64,000 nt of DNA from Trematomus loennbergii (GCA_012861695.1 JAAOOA010000127.1:30105154-30169153); one strand, 5' to 3'; shown: positions 24,181 to 36,639, counted from the stretch's first letter. A program made the numbers and translations. The notes: a model not told the origin generated them from the sequence alone.

Positions 24181-24949
24181 TCAAACAACACTGAAAATTC
24201 AAGTTTGAATATTGGATCCAGCTCATTTTGACCCTCCACAGCTGTGTGTGTTGTAAGGCTCTGGCATGGAGGATCCCTTTGTTCCTCAAGACATACATTA
24301 TGAGTTTTAAAATGTTTTACTTCCTGCCATAAATAAAGTGTTAAGTAATGCTTTGACGTCTTAATCAGCCACACAAACAGTATAACAAGCTCTGTTTTGA
24401 TAAGCCTTTCACCTACTTTATGCAACACTTTCATGATGGAAATGTATCACAGTGCCAACATCCTACCTCACACTGAATGTAGCATTTGATTCCTGTCATG
24501 TGAAATGGCTTCAATGGATATTTTATCAAAGCTTGATGCAGTTAAGTCATGTGCCTCTTCATAATTATTGGATTAAATGTTCAATTGATGGTTTACTGAA
24601 CAACATCCCTTCCTAATAAGAGAGATGAAATGATTGTCTGTCGTTTTCAGTTCACATCCTGCAAGAAAATGTTTTAACGGCGCTGAATGAATCCGTCATT
24701 GAGGGCTTTGCACTTTGACTTTGACCTGTACTTGAGGTTCTTGTCCTGCATTTGGCCATATGGACTCAACTGCATTACTATATTGTTTACGGATGGGGCC
24801 CAAATGCCATTTAGACAAATTCCAGGAAATACTTTCTAGATGATCAATCTACCGTCTATTGTAAAGGGCAAATGTTCTGCTTCTTAGTATTTCTATTTCC
24901 CTTCATTTGAGAGAGAACTAGTTACATTCCTGATTACACTATTGAATAT
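24181..24949. other. no recognised feature
   Basis: AT-rich sequence with no repeat terminus or motif identified. Confidence 0.4.
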
Positions 24950-25200
24950 AATATTGTTACAAATTAACACTTGAAATTTGCTCCACCTTGATTGGATAGT
25001 CAGCTTTTAGTTCAGAACTAAACATGAAGAAGTTCAGTTATTATGCTCCAAATATCTGGAACGAACTACCAGAAACCTGCAGGTCCGTTGCAAATCTTAC
25101 TACTTTTAAATCCAGGCTTACACTATACTGTAACCTTTCTCCCAGGGGCTTTAAGATTCATGTTTTATGTTTATTTTATTATCTTTGCTTTTCAAATCAA
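24950..25200 (+). pseudogene. LINE C-terminal fragment
   Basis: The frame from 25024 reads FSYYAPNIWNELPETCRS then ANLTTFKSRLTLY. This fits the FSxxAPxLWNxLP and LxxFKSxLKT pattern at the end of a common fish LINE ORF2. The TATTTTATTATCTTTGCTTTT that follows also appears at 35400 before a LINE tail. Confidence 0.72.
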
Positions 25201-25315
25201 CATTTTTTTATTTAGTTTTGGCAATCCATAAGCAGTGTTTGTCATATAGTAAAGGTAAACATAATATATGTCAATACAAATGAGCCATTGGTCTGTGCTG
25301 ATTGTATGTACAAAA

Positions 25316-25412
25316 GGAAAATGAATATACACACATGCATATACACACATGCAACCTACACATACACATTTGCTGTATACATACACATATCCATACATAC
25401 ATACATATGCTG
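25316..25412. repeat. degenerate (TACACACATGCA)n/(CATA)n microsatellite
   Basis: Alternating ATACACACATG and CATACATA units. Simple repeat. Confidence 0.75.
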
Positions 25413-25453
25413 CACTTTTTGTTATATTCCATGGAATGCTCTTAACCTGTTAA

Positions 25454-25842
25454 AGGTGGGGTAGGTAAGTTTGAGAAACCGGCTCGAGATACACTTTTTG
25501 TTATATTCCATGGAATGCTCTTAACATCCCGATAGCAATGAATATCTGAAGTGCTTTGACAAAAAATCCATAAAAAATTCATCTGTGGAAGCCGTAATAC
25601 TGTAAAAAGTACGACCAATCATCTGAGCCGGCCCGGCTAAAATAACTGGATGGCCTACCTGCCTGTCAGCTTCCATCTGTGCACAAACTTACCTCGTGCC
25701 CTCATTGGTCATGTGCGCGTTCGTGTGTGTTTGAGGAGGGCTCTGTAAGGAAGTCTGAAGGAAGAGGCAGATTTATTTCGGCTGTGTACTTTCAAATTCT
25801 AGCGCACTCCAGCTGGTTTCTCCAAAATTACCTACCCCACCT
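25454..25842. mobile_element. TTAA-target non-autonomous element, family 1, copy 2
   Basis: 389 bp with ends AGGTGGGGTAGGTAAG and CCTACCCCACCT, flanked by perfect TTAA at 25450-25453 and 25843-25846. It is highly similar to copies at 447 and 37870. A partial copy of its interior (CTTTTTGTTATATTCCATGG block) lies just outside its left end at about 25415-25446. Confidence 0.92.
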
Positions 25843-26084
25843 TTAAGCTAAACCAATAACAGAATGATTTACAGAGTTTGGAATGCATTTATAAAAGGTC
25901 CCCAGGCTTCCTGAAATGTGCTGTTTGAGTATAGAAGTGAGTATCTGATCTTTTCAAGATTCATACAGGACATAACATCTGTCAGCCATTGTAGATGAGT
26001 GGGCGGGAAACTGTCTATCCATCTAAGCAGGACGGCTCAACGAGCTAAGAGAAGAGCAAAGGACAGAGATTGCCGCCGAAATCT

Positions 26085-26225
26085 TTGCTTTTTAATTACT
26101 GTTTTTAAATGTAATTGTATAACCTGTTTCCACTGCACTATTTCTTAATGCTCTTAATGTCATTATTGTAAAGCACTTTGAATTGGCTTGTGTTGAAAGG
26201 TGCGTTATAAATAAACTTGTTCTCC
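26085..26225 (+). repeat. LINE 3' tail
   Basis: AAAGCACTTTGAATTGGCTT and GTTGAAAGGTGCGTTATAAA lead into AATAAACTTG, the same tail as 35400-35527. With the coding fragment at 24950-25200 it may be one LINE copy split by later insertions. Confidence 0.7.
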
Positions 26226-29200
26226 TAATTCACATTATCATGTTTATGCAGATGGAATGAGAGTCCATTAATTTGATTGGCCTATATTGATATGTTGATA
26301 TCTATATATTTTATATTTAAGCACCTTTTGGGCTTTCCCACATTGAGAGTCTTCATCACAGTGCACTCCCCTCTTATGTTTCATTCCATGTCTGGTACTC
26401 ATTATTACATTTTGACTGCCGGTTTGCAAACATGCCGGCTTTAATTTGGTTCGGAGCAACCGCCAGCTTTAGAAACTACTTACTACACACTATAGCAACA
26501 ATCAGCTTTTATGTGTGTGTACTGCATTTGTGCCTGTGCATTGGGCAGAGATGACAGTCTTGTAAATCTCACAACTTGTATATCCAACTTATTTACGAGG
26601 AATTACTGTGCGGCCCCTCTATTTCCATGTCTGTTACATATTATTTCAATTTGACAGCTTTTGTGCAAACATGCCGACTTTAATTTAGTTTAGGGTATCT
26701 TCCTGCCAGCTTCGGAAACAACTTTCTAGACACTAGCAACAATTCATTACATGTTTTCTGCGTGTTATCTTACTTATTGACAAAGAATGTACAACTATTG
26801 ATATTGGTATATTTAATTGTCAGCCATCTGTTATCTATCTAGAATGAATCAAAATGCCTATACCTGCCTTAATTAAAAATGTATATAAATGTTTATTAAT
26901 CTAAATTGATTTAAAAAAAGGTTGTGCCCAAATGTTGTGCAGAGATTAAATGAAACTCTTCCATATGGAAACCCTGCTTTACAAACATCCTGCTAAACTT
27001 TTACGTAAGTACGTGAAGAGGTTAATATTGGAACTTCCCTTTCAAATGACCCACTTGAGTTCTGTGAGAAAATCTATATTTAGCCATGTATCCAATGGCC
27101 TGGTCTGTTTTTCTTTTTTTTTCAGTGCCAGAACAATGGTGGGAATTTAGTGAAAAGTATTTGCAGCAGAGGCCATCACTGAAATCTGTACTCGTATTAT
27201 TACATCACATTTTCTAAATGTGTCTTTATCATACTGATGAATAAAGCTTTATGACAGGGGTACAATTAAATTATTTAGACACAAAACACAAATCGCAATT
27301 TTGAGCCTTTCAACGTGTCTCGAAACGCAATTTTTGTCCCAACAAATTCCAAACATGGTGAACATTTTCGGAAATATGCATTTTGCGGAGACGACGGAAA
27401 AAGTATATCGTGAGTGAGACGATAAACCCAACACAAAGTCGGCCATTTTGAATTTTACAGTGTTTTTAGACTGTTTGAGGGTGCCGTATTTTCAGTGTTG
27501 GTTCTAGACACATTTTACTTGGTGTCTATGCTGGGCTGTGGACAGTTATTTTATAAAAGGGGCACATTTAATGAGGGACAAAAGAGATGTTGTTTACAGT
27601 CATAATGCACAAAAATACCCTTGAAAACACAAACATCACAAACAAACATGGCAAAGCACGTTACCACAACTTTGGCTCAAATAACAGCAAAGTCATTTAA
27701 TTTAATCTTAAGATGTATCAACATTTCCTGCGAATCCACAATGATTTGAACGAACCATATATCAAATATATTCATGGTCATCTCCCAAAGGAGAATGGAT
27801 GAAAAATCAAATCCCACATGTCTTTGATCTGAGCACTTCTCAAATGGACAGCTAATTAAATGTGGTGTAGAACATCTTAAAATCTCTACGGCCTCTCAAG
27901 GTTTCTCTTTTACTCAATCTATAAATCATTCATCACTTTGCCTCACTCCCTTCTTCGAACAGCTTGTGGGACACACATGTGGTCGTGCACTTCATACCAA
28001 CCTCTCTTCCCCCCATTGCACTTTTCCTCAGGGGCTGCCATCCATTTCTCCCTCACTGGATCATACTGTATGACTGCTTCACTTCCTTAACTGAGAAGTG
28101 CTGCACAAGACTTTGCATTAGAGAAGGAAAGGGAATCAGTCAAACTACTGGCTGTGGTCAAAAGGATTTCTATTGTGTCCTCTTATCTTGCTGGAGAAAC
28201 TCTCGACTATGCTGCTCTCTGTTGAATTAGCCGTGACCTGGAATTTTCTAAACTTGGATGTTTTAGCATCACATTGAAAGTGAATGAAAGACAGTCAGCC
28301 TTGTTGTTCATTCTCAATTATTGCGGCATATTTGCACTGACCCTGCCTGTGAGAAATAATGCATACAGTAATACCCAACCTGACGAACCTTCCTTTAGAC
28401 TTCTAATGTACAAAACACAATCACAGTGACATAAATGTGATATAAGTCATGTTTATAAAACTCAAAACAAGCTTGGAGTGAACTATCTGGATTTTTGAAT
28501 GACTGAACTTTAAGTTATTTAAATAACAACAAAGAGTTGCTTCATAATTACTTTACATGACTGATATGTTATATAAATGATCCATTCCAGAAATGGTATA
28601 TGATGTTTTTTCCCCCAAAAATGCAGTGCAAGTTTAAGGATATGTTTGGATATTTGCAATGTATCTTATTATAACTCTCACAAGCCATTTATATGCTAAT
28701 ATAGTCATTGTTTGTTCGTTGTTTTTTAACTGTATTTGGTGTTTTGTCCAATTAATTTAATGTATAATCCTTCCAACATAAACAACTACAAATTAATTTA
28801 AATATAACCTCTGTTTCATAATGCACATCATGTCAAAAATAAAAAAATGAAAGGAAAGGAAACAAGGAATTTCTACAGTGACCAATAATTGTCAGAAAAG
28901 TTCCAAACCCCAGAGATGAAAAATGTTTTTTTTAAAGTAAATTCACAACACACAACAAACTGTTTTTACAAAATGTTCTTATTAATCAAAAATAATTCAC
29001 GCTACTTGTGGGTATGAAAGCATGTGAACACTGTCTATTCAACTCTTTGTGTATTACACATAATAGTCTTCTGTTTTGGGGTGGCAGGATAAATACTTTC
29101 AATGAGTTTAGACAACCCAAAAAAAGACTTAAATAACTGTGATTGTGGATTATTAATCGAGTGGGATTTCCAGAAAAAAGGCGAGAGCTATTCTTAGTAT

Positions 29201-30178
29201 GTTTAATATAAAGGGTGACTGTAAGCAGGTATAAAAGAGGGACTTTGCAATGAAAAGGAAGAAAGAGTCTTTCATTCTTTAGCAGGGAGTGAAGTGAGGA
29301 CACATCTTTGTCTCTTTGTGGCTTCATTCCCTGGCTACGCATTAGTTGTTTTCATAACTACATGAAAAAGTGTTTCTGTAGTGCAACACAGTTCAAACAA
29401 TCTGTAATCTCTCAATGACAGATATGGCCTTTCTCTTATTTATACAAGCTTCCTCTACCAGCTCACCTTAAAGCAAGTGAAATAGTTTTGAAGTGACCAA
29501 CACACAGCCCGTGCCCTGACTCACTTATCTTTCACTAAATCTTTTCCCTGAAGGTTCAAACGTAACTCGACACGAAACTGTGCTTCTGCTCACACGGAGT
29601 TCAAGCTCACTTACGGCGGCCTGCAAATGGTAAAAATGCACATGTCAAAAAAGGAAACCCCTTATGTAACTCCTTATGTTCACCATGTGGATCTGCACAT
29701 TGTTCTCTGTATGTCTCGAGCCTCCAAACTACTTGCTGACTTTATTTATTTAGAAACAGTCTTTCGAATAGCATGTCAAAAAGTCAAAAACCTCACTCGT
29801 AATATAAAACAAAACTTGAGAAACAGGCTAAGCTGTCATTAGAGGATCACTGGCGGTTTGAACTGTGCTGCAATACAGAAATAGTTTTTGCAGAAACCGT
29901 GTTTTATGCCTGATGGCACTTTAACCAAGCATATGTTGCCAAGTATAGCCATAAGAGTTTTAAATAACTACTTTTATTAGTTTCACATTTGACCAGTAAC
30001 AGATGTATCGTGTGGGTTCCAATAACGGTCAACTATACATCATAAGGAGACCTTGTGTCACTGTTCAGTTCAACTATCACACGATCAGATTTTGGGGGAA
30101 TTTCTTTACTTCTCTACAGCAGTTCCAAAACTATAACAAGCTCAGAGGAAATAGGCATTGGATTTATTAAGAGGAGCC
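26226..30178. other. 4-kb block without recognised repeats or genes
   Basis: I found no termini, TSDs or segments repeated elsewhere in the window. Open frames (for example 27964-28230 and 28986-29342) are short and without known motifs. This is the longest unoccupied block and could hold unique, possibly regulatory, sequence. Confidence 0.45.
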
Positions 30179-30182
30179 TTAA

Positions 30183-30350
30183 AGGTCACCTATAATATAT
30201 TTGAACAATAAATTATAGGGCCATATCTATACAAAACATGTCTCTGAAGTGTTTTACTCAAAATACCAAACAGACCACCCATTGTAGCCATGCCTCATAC
30301 CCCTCTATTTCAGCCCTGTTACAAAAGAGCTGATTCTGGGTCTGGCCCTT
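30183..30350. mobile_element. TTAA-type family 3, left-end fragment
   Basis: TTAA at 30179-30182 is followed by AGGTCACCTATAATATA. The ACCAAACAGACC and TTTCAGCCCTGTTACAAAAG blocks match the 12710 copy. Similarity fades after about 30350 and no right terminus was found. Confidence 0.65.
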
Positions 30351-31000
30351 TAAATGTTACCCAAGCCACTTTCACTTTTCCCTAAAGCTCACAATCTGTC
30401 ACTCTGTTATCACCTTTTGTCTTATTCATGTATGTTTGTTATGTCCGAAAGCCATTGTTCAGCTGGTGTCTCTTTTCCCCATGTGAAGTATAGCTCCTCT
30501 GCTGGTGTTACTTTGCATTTGTTTGTGGTTACTTTATTTACACAATAACCATTACATCATAATTTGTAATTACATTTCAGTTGCAGACGGTTAACTCCAC
30601 CCCTCTTTACTTGTTCTACTGTCATTTCCTTCTCTGTTGTCTTGAAGCTTTGTGGCTGGTGCAGAAATATCTAGTTTCTGATGTAGGTGTTTTATGAATA
30701 TCCTGCTGAGTGCATGTGTGACTTTTACAACACTTCCTGCCCACTAAAACCCAACTGGCAGAGAGTTTAGCTTCTGGAGGGGATGCACTACCTGCACTGG
30801 CAACATAAACAAAAATAACAGCCAGTAAAAAACACTTATTCACAGAACAGTCTCTATAAAATGAATTTGAAATCATCAAAAGAGATTTTGTGTACAAATT
30901 AGCAAGAGCCACAGAAAGATCATTAGTTGATAGGAATGTCCTAATATATTATGGTGATATTTACAATGAACAAAACATACCTCACTGTAAACCCCTAAAC

Positions 31001-32450
31001 CAGGGGTGTCAAACTCAGTGGCGAGCCGTGACTTTGATACCTAGGCCCTCTGACCCCCCACCCCTTCCCTCGAAAAAAAAGAAGAGTTATTACGTCTCAG
31101 CGTATACTTCAGCGGAATATCAAAACAACGGCCCGGGGTGCAAAACGCATCAATGACAGCGACCCTCTGCCACACAAAACAACACATTTATATAAACACC
31201 TATCATGACAGGGCACCCACAGCCAAGTAACAATTACAAATGAATTAAGTCGGCACGGCGGCCCACATTGAAAATGACTTAGGCCTACCTTTGATGATCA
31301 ATTCACTTAAAAACAAAGTCCATCCTCCTGTCCTTTTGGATGAAGCACTTGATGGCGGGTCATGCAGCTGATCCTTTGCCACTCCAGTTTATCATTGTAA
31401 CTCAATCTTGAAAATGACTCAGTTAATAATTTCGCAACGATGTCATCACTATCACTGACATGAGCCATCATGAACAAACTTATGCTAATCATAAATCTAT
31501 CGATCATAAATCTATTGATTAGATTTATGATTTGAAAATAATAAAAGTAGGGTAGACATGTGGATATTATCCGGCTGAACAAAACGTGCATTTATCTAAC
31601 AGGTTCGTTTTCCACAGACCTTATTTTGAGCTATTACATCCATGAGAAATCCCATTGCTTTTCTGTCGAGGGAACCCGAGCGCAGCTTACTTCCGGGTTT
31701 TAGGACGCGTCACTGCACCACTTGCACCACCTCACAGCGGGCGGAACTTGTCATAAAGTCCGCGAAAATAAAGCCCACCCATTTAGAGGGAGGATATGAT
31801 TGGTCAATTGTACTGTCATTTGACATTACTCTCTCATTGAGTTACTATAGCTGGCCCTCTGTGAATGTACAGAGGGACCAACAAGCTCTCCCGTCACAGT
31901 ACCGCAGAGACGGCATTTAACCCTTCACATTCCAACATAAACTGAACAGGCAGATTCGAAGGATTTATTTCTTTGGAAATGTTATTTTAAATACAATTAA
32001 ATCAAGTTATTTTGGTAAAACTAATGAAAAATGTAACAAAAAAATATATAAAAAATAATATTTAAAAAAAGGAAAAAAAAAAAAAATTAAAATATTATTT
32101 TTTAGAATATCTTAGGCCCTCACAGAGGGCCTAGAGGGCCCTGACGGCTCGCCACTGGTCAAACTCAATGTAATCGCAGGCCACATCAGCATTATTGCTG
32201 CACTCAAAGGGCCGGTTGTAACTTTAAGACTATATAAAAATACATATATAAATGTATATATAAAATAATGTATTATATTACATTATTGCCTCTGCATTGG
32301 ATTATTATTGGATAGGGTAATAACTTCACAATTAACTACGTCTGAAAGCAGAAGTCTGGGGCAAATAATTGCAAGTCTCTTCAGTGTGCATGTCACAAAA
32401 TGATTTAAAAAGAAAAGCCAAATTCTGGAAAAAAAGTCCTGCTGCAAGAA
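31001..32450. mobile_element. hAT-type element (CAGGGGTGTCAAACTC family), copy 2, interrupted
   Basis: It begins CAGGGGTGTCAAACTC at 31001, is interrupted at 31016, and resumes at 32158 with sequence matching the 17293-17783 copy in reverse (GGGCCGGTTGTAACTTT and CATTATTGCCTCTGCATTGG blocks). The far terminus is not recognisable. Confidence 0.82.
31016..32157. mobile_element. hAT-type non-autonomous element nested in the terminus of another hAT
   Basis: 1142 bp with ends CAGTGGCGAGCCGT and ACGGCTCGCCACTG. Perfect 8-bp TSD GTCAAACT at 31008-31015 and 32158-32165. The duplicated bases are part of the outer element's terminal repeat. Interior frames on both strands show no transposase motif. 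Confidence 0.93.
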
Positions 32451-32650
32451 GAAGTTATATCTTATTTCGTGTTTAAATATGATTTCCTACCTAAAATAAT
32501 GGCATGCTTAATGTATCAGCAGTGGTTGATGATACATGGCTAACCAATACATCTCTGTATTTTTGATTACATCTATTAATATTGCTGTGTTGATACCACA
32601 ACTCAATAACCTAACATGTCAATATACATACGATGAGCTATGCTATGATG

Positions 32651-33066
32651 AGCTTCAGACTCAAGGCCAGCCACAAACTGTTCTTTCTGTTGCCGTCTGG
32701 CAGACGTTACTGCAGCATCCTGGCAAAAACAAAAAGATTCGGAGACAGTTTCTTCCCGTGGGCAGTGAGACTGTTAAACAATTGAACTGTTGAAACAATT
32801 TCAAAACATTCAACTGCTACTTAGTAATATATATCTACTATCTAATATATATCATTCCAATAACTTGTATATAGACTCGTACTGCACTATTCCACTTTTT
32901 TTCTCTCTCACTTTATTTTAGAACTATTTTTTTTTGTATTAGTTTTACTATCTGTATTATTATGTTGCATTGTTGGAGAAGCCTGTGACATAAGATTTTC
33001 AATGACATAATTACTCTGTAGCTATGTTAGTTTGACAATAAAGAACCTTGAACCTTGAACCTTGAG
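32651..33066 (+). pseudogene. L2-type LINE, C-terminal coding fragment and 3' tail
   Basis: 32651-32784 encodes LFFLLPSGRRYCSIL and DSFFPWAVRLLNN, the end of an L2-group ORF2. The tail follows, with GTTGGAGAAGCCTGTGAC, AATAAAGAACC and terminal CCTTGAA repeats. Strongly 5'-truncated. Confidence 0.85.
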
Positions 33067-33539
33067 ATCTCTTAGACATTTAGTTCATGCAGATTTTAGG
33101 GGGCTGAACATTGGATAATAATTTTCTCCTGTCATCCTAGGTCATTTAGGGCTTTGCACAGGGGCCACTTTTGCAAAATGACAGGAGGCAAGTTAATAAA
33201 CACCCAACAGACATTCAGGGGCCTCACCAGTAAGTGTAAGTGAATTTGTTTTTAAAACAGTTTTGCAACAAATGTACATACAAAGTAAAAAAATAATAAT
33301 CCCACCCAAATCTCTCATCAGCTATTACGACTCTAGGCCTGTTTGACAGCAGGAGAACATTTATTGGGTTTTATTGTAGGTGTTATTCTGCAATATAGGG
33401 GTGACAAAGATTCAACCAGATCGATTTAAGGAAGGAATTCGTTCACCTTTTTGTTTCTTTGTTGTTTCTTGATTGTTGTGTCTAAAGGGCACTGCCTGTA
33501 GCTTCTCCATAATCCCATCCCTTCTTAAGAATTCTGACA
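33067..33539. other. no recognised feature
   Basis: Non-coding sequence between a LINE tail and the minisatellite. Confidence 0.4.
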
Positions 33540-35075
33540 GATAAGCCTTCTGCAAAACATAATCTCTTTCCAACTTTACTGGAAAATGATATAACCCCTA
33601 TGCCCTTTCAGTGGAAAAAAATGTGATAAACATGCACAATGGGCGCCTTTCCAGTAGGGATGGGAACGATTAATCGAATATTCAAAATTATTCAGGTGTT
33701 CGAATATGAGAATATGAGTTATGAATATTTGTATTGAATTTGTATTTTATTTTATTTTTTGGGAGGGGTGTCTAAGTTGATTACATATTATCAAATATAA
33801 TAATTCAATGTATACGACAGCGCCATAGCTAAGTGTGTCAGGTCTAAAGGTGTGTTTTGCTCCGCTCACCGGTCCCTCACAGCGGGCAGAGCTGCAGGTG
33901 CTGATCTCTCTCTCTCTCTCGCGTCCGGTTATACTTCACTCGCGTTTATGTCCAAATCCATCAGATCTAGCTAGTTCTAGCTAATGATATGGCTGCTGCC
34001 CCTCCCTACACGCAGATCACGCAGACTCAAACCTCATCTTATGCCCAAATTCCACCTGAGAGGGTCTTCTCTACAGCTGGCCTGATTGTGAATCGTCTCC
34101 GCACCCGCCTCTCCCCTGAGTAAGCATGCTCATATTCTTAAACAAGAATGAGTATTGAATAGCTGCATTCTGTGCATAGGCCCTGTTATAGTTGTTGATC
34201 TCTGTTGTGATAGGGTTACGTTACCCTAACCCGTTATGTTGTTCGTGTATGATCCCTCTTTCATTTAAAAAACAAGTTATGTTTGAAGCATGAAAGCTGT
34301 AGGCCTATAGCTGTCAACTGTTCAAACTGTGATCACCAGTTCAATACATTTGACAAATTCGACTTGGTTTCTATACTTATTTGAACATGTATTTATTTTT
34401 CAAAATTAAACAATTTCTTTTTTTCTTTTGTAAACATTTTTCCCACATTTACATTTTTTTCTATAGGATATGTACATTTCAGTTAATCGGTTAACCGTTT
34501 TTTTGGGGGTCGAATATTCTAATATAAATTTGCTTTCAAATTCCCATCCCTACTTTCCAGTGGATACAAAAAACATGATAAAGGGACCTCTAGGGTGCAC
34601 ATTTAGTCTAGAAAACATGATCAAAGGCATTTCCAGTGGAAAAGATGTGATCTAATTGTGCTCTAGGCTGCCCTTCCAGTACTGTAAAAAGATAATGAAA
34701 CCTTTAAAGTGCCCTTCCAGTAGAGAACATGTGATAAATATGCACTCTAGGGTGCCCAAATAGTGGAGAGAACTTGATAAAGTAACCTCAATTACAGCAA
34801 TGAGGTGCCCTTCTGGTGGAGAAAATGTGATCAAACGCCTTTCTAGTGGAGAAAGTGTGATATAATTGTGCTCTAGGGTGCCTTTCCAGTACTGTAACAA
34901 GATAATGTAACCTCTAAAGTGTCCTTCCAGTGGAGAACACTTTATAAATGTGCTCTCTAAGTTCCCCTTCCAGTGGAAAAACTTTAAAAGGTCACTTCTA
35001 GGGTGCCCTTTCAGTGAGGAAAACGTGAAGAAAACGTGAAGAACGTAAATTTCAAGTGCCCTCTACGGTGGCCTT
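33540..35075. repeat. degenerate minisatellite, interrupted by a hAT
   Basis: Units of roughly 45-60 bp built on TGCCCTTCCAGTGGAGAA, then TGTGATAAA, then GTGCTCTAGGG occur at 33590-33654 and 34553-35060. A higher-order repeat of about 210 bp is visible (CCAGTACTGTAA-A-AAGATAATG at 34676 and 34886). The array is split at 33655-34552. Confidence 0.82.
33655..34552 (+). mobile_element. hAT element with transposase C-terminal remnant
   Basis: Ends TAGGGATGGGAACGATTAAT and (inverted) TAGGGATGGGAATTTGAAA. Perfect 8-bp TSD CTTTCCAG at 33647-33654 and 34553-34560. About 34045-34120 encodes PPERVFSTAGLIVNRLRTRL followed by SPE and a stop. This is the hAT dimerisation (hATC) motif of Ac/ZBED-like transposases. 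The rest of the ORF is deleted. Confidence 0.9.
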
Positions 35076-35079
35076 GAAA

Positions 35080-35335
35080 TTTAGATTACATGATGCAGTG
35101 CCTCTTTCCCTCATGCAATCAGACACTGATTGGTTCGATAAGACAAAATCCCAGTTTAAAAACTATTTTCAAACTGGGATTTTGTCTTATCGAACCAATA
35201 AGTGTTTATATGTTCTAGGATTGAGCTGTGTTCTACATGACATTAAGCTGTCTTTGGCTTTTTCTGCTGTAACAACGTACATTTCCCCTCTTAGCGACTA
35301 ATAAAGGTATTCTGATTCTGATTCTGATCAAGTTA
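35080..35335 (+). repeat. LINE-like 3' tail carrying a perfect palindrome
   Basis: It ends GACTAATAAAGGT and ATTCTGATTCTGATTCTGAT, a typical L2-like 3' repeat. It contains 29-bp inverted arms at 35129-35157 and 35171-35199 around a 13-nt loop. Confidence 0.65.
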
Positions 35336-35394
35336 AAGAGTCAGTACACATCTTAAACTGCACTGTAACTTTTATCCATGTATTTTTTCTTTTA

Positions 35395-35530
35395 ATGTTT
35401 ATTTTATTATCTTTGCTTTTAATGACTGATTTTAAATGCCATTTTCTTAATGTCTTCCATTTTTTGTAAAGCACTTTGAATTGCCTTGTGTTGAAAGGTG
35501 CTATATAAATAAACTTGCCTTGCCTTACAC
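35395..35530 (+). repeat. LINE 3' tail
   Basis: Matches 26085-26225: AAGCACTTTGAATTGCCTTG, GTTGAAAGGTGCTATATAAA and AATAAACTTGCCTTGCCTT with a short terminal repeat. Confidence 0.78.
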
Positions 35531-36121
35531 CTGCACAACAAAAAATAAACACATCTTCTCACGCACCCACGATCCACCCAGGCAGATCGCTTTGGCTTGA
35601 TAAGGTGACATACAGATAAAATGCATTTGACTGTGAATGGTTTTGTTGGAAGTACTTACAGCTCTTCCAAAGAAACAGTTAAGTTCATCTCAGCTTGCAC
35701 GCATCACAGCGATTGGATACGATGACCTTTTCACCCACATGCAGGGTTAGGGTTAGGGTTGGGGTTGATTAGTACTTGAGTCAATATAGTTATACTTGAG
35801 TAGTGTTTTCGTTTATTCTCCCCGCCACTGACAGTTCATATTTGTTCAGGTTGAGCGTTTTTATAAGTGTGACTTCAGAGTTTGATGTTTTTTCAGGAAA
35901 GAGATCGTTGGTTTGCCTGTCAGTTGAGTGTCAGTTTATTTTAGTTGGCACGGAGCTGTGTTAAAAGTAACATGAGCTTTCCGTTGCCTCTGCACTACTC
36001 ATGAGCTTAATTTAACTCTCAGGCTGGAAGTGAGTCCCATCCTGTTCCCAGGTTGCTGTTAAACCAAACACACTTCCTCTAATAGATAAATAAACTCAAT
36101 TACAGGTTGGTACAGGTTCGT
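35531..36121. other. no recognised feature; short TTAGGG run
   Basis: Three near-perfect TTAGGG units lie at about 35744-35766. The remainder is non-coding. Confidence 0.4.
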
Positions 36122-36125
36122 TTAA

Positions 36126-36639
36126 AGGTCACCTATTGTGCAAAATCCACTTTTTCACGTCTTTCATACATCAACATGTGTCCCCTCTGTGGAAAGAGAC
36201 TCTGAAAGTTTCAGGAAAAAGATTCTCTCTCTTTTTGTCCTGATCCATTTATATAAAAACCTGTCTGAAAATGAGCTGATCAGATTTTGGCCACTTTATA
36301 ATGTCATAACGATGTTTTGGCTTGTGTAGTGTAACCATTAGCCAATCACCAACCAAGGTAACCCCCCCCCCCCACACCTTATCACATGAATCTCCTCCTA
36401 GAGCACCATTGTGTTCTTTTTAACCAAATATCTCTCAGAGGGGCGTGGGGAGGGGCTCCTTATTTTCATCTAAAGTAACAGGCAGAGAATCAGCACTTTT
36501 GAAACAGGGCTGAAACAGAGGGGATTATGGGATGCTGCCATGATCTGTTTGGTGTTTGGAGCCAAACACTTCAGAGACATGTTTTGTATATATCTGAGAC
36601 CTATAATATATTGATGAAAAACAGTATAATAGGAGACCT
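36126..36639. mobile_element. TTAA-target non-autonomous element, family 3, copy 2
   Basis: 514 bp, flanked by TTAA at 36122-36125 and 36640-36643. Left end AGGTCACCTATTGTGC, right end AATAGGAGACCT. Inverted relative to 12710-13224. A C run at 36361-36372 mirrors the G run there. Confidence 0.9.

Noticed and set aside
34553..35060. CRISPR-like array of short repeats
   Set aside because: The units are degenerate and contiguous without unique spacers, in a vertebrate genome. It is a minisatellite.
35744..35766. Interstitial telomere repeat (TTAGGG)n
   Set aside because: Only about three units. Similar CCCTAA pieces at 20580 and 21312 are too short to mean more than chance.
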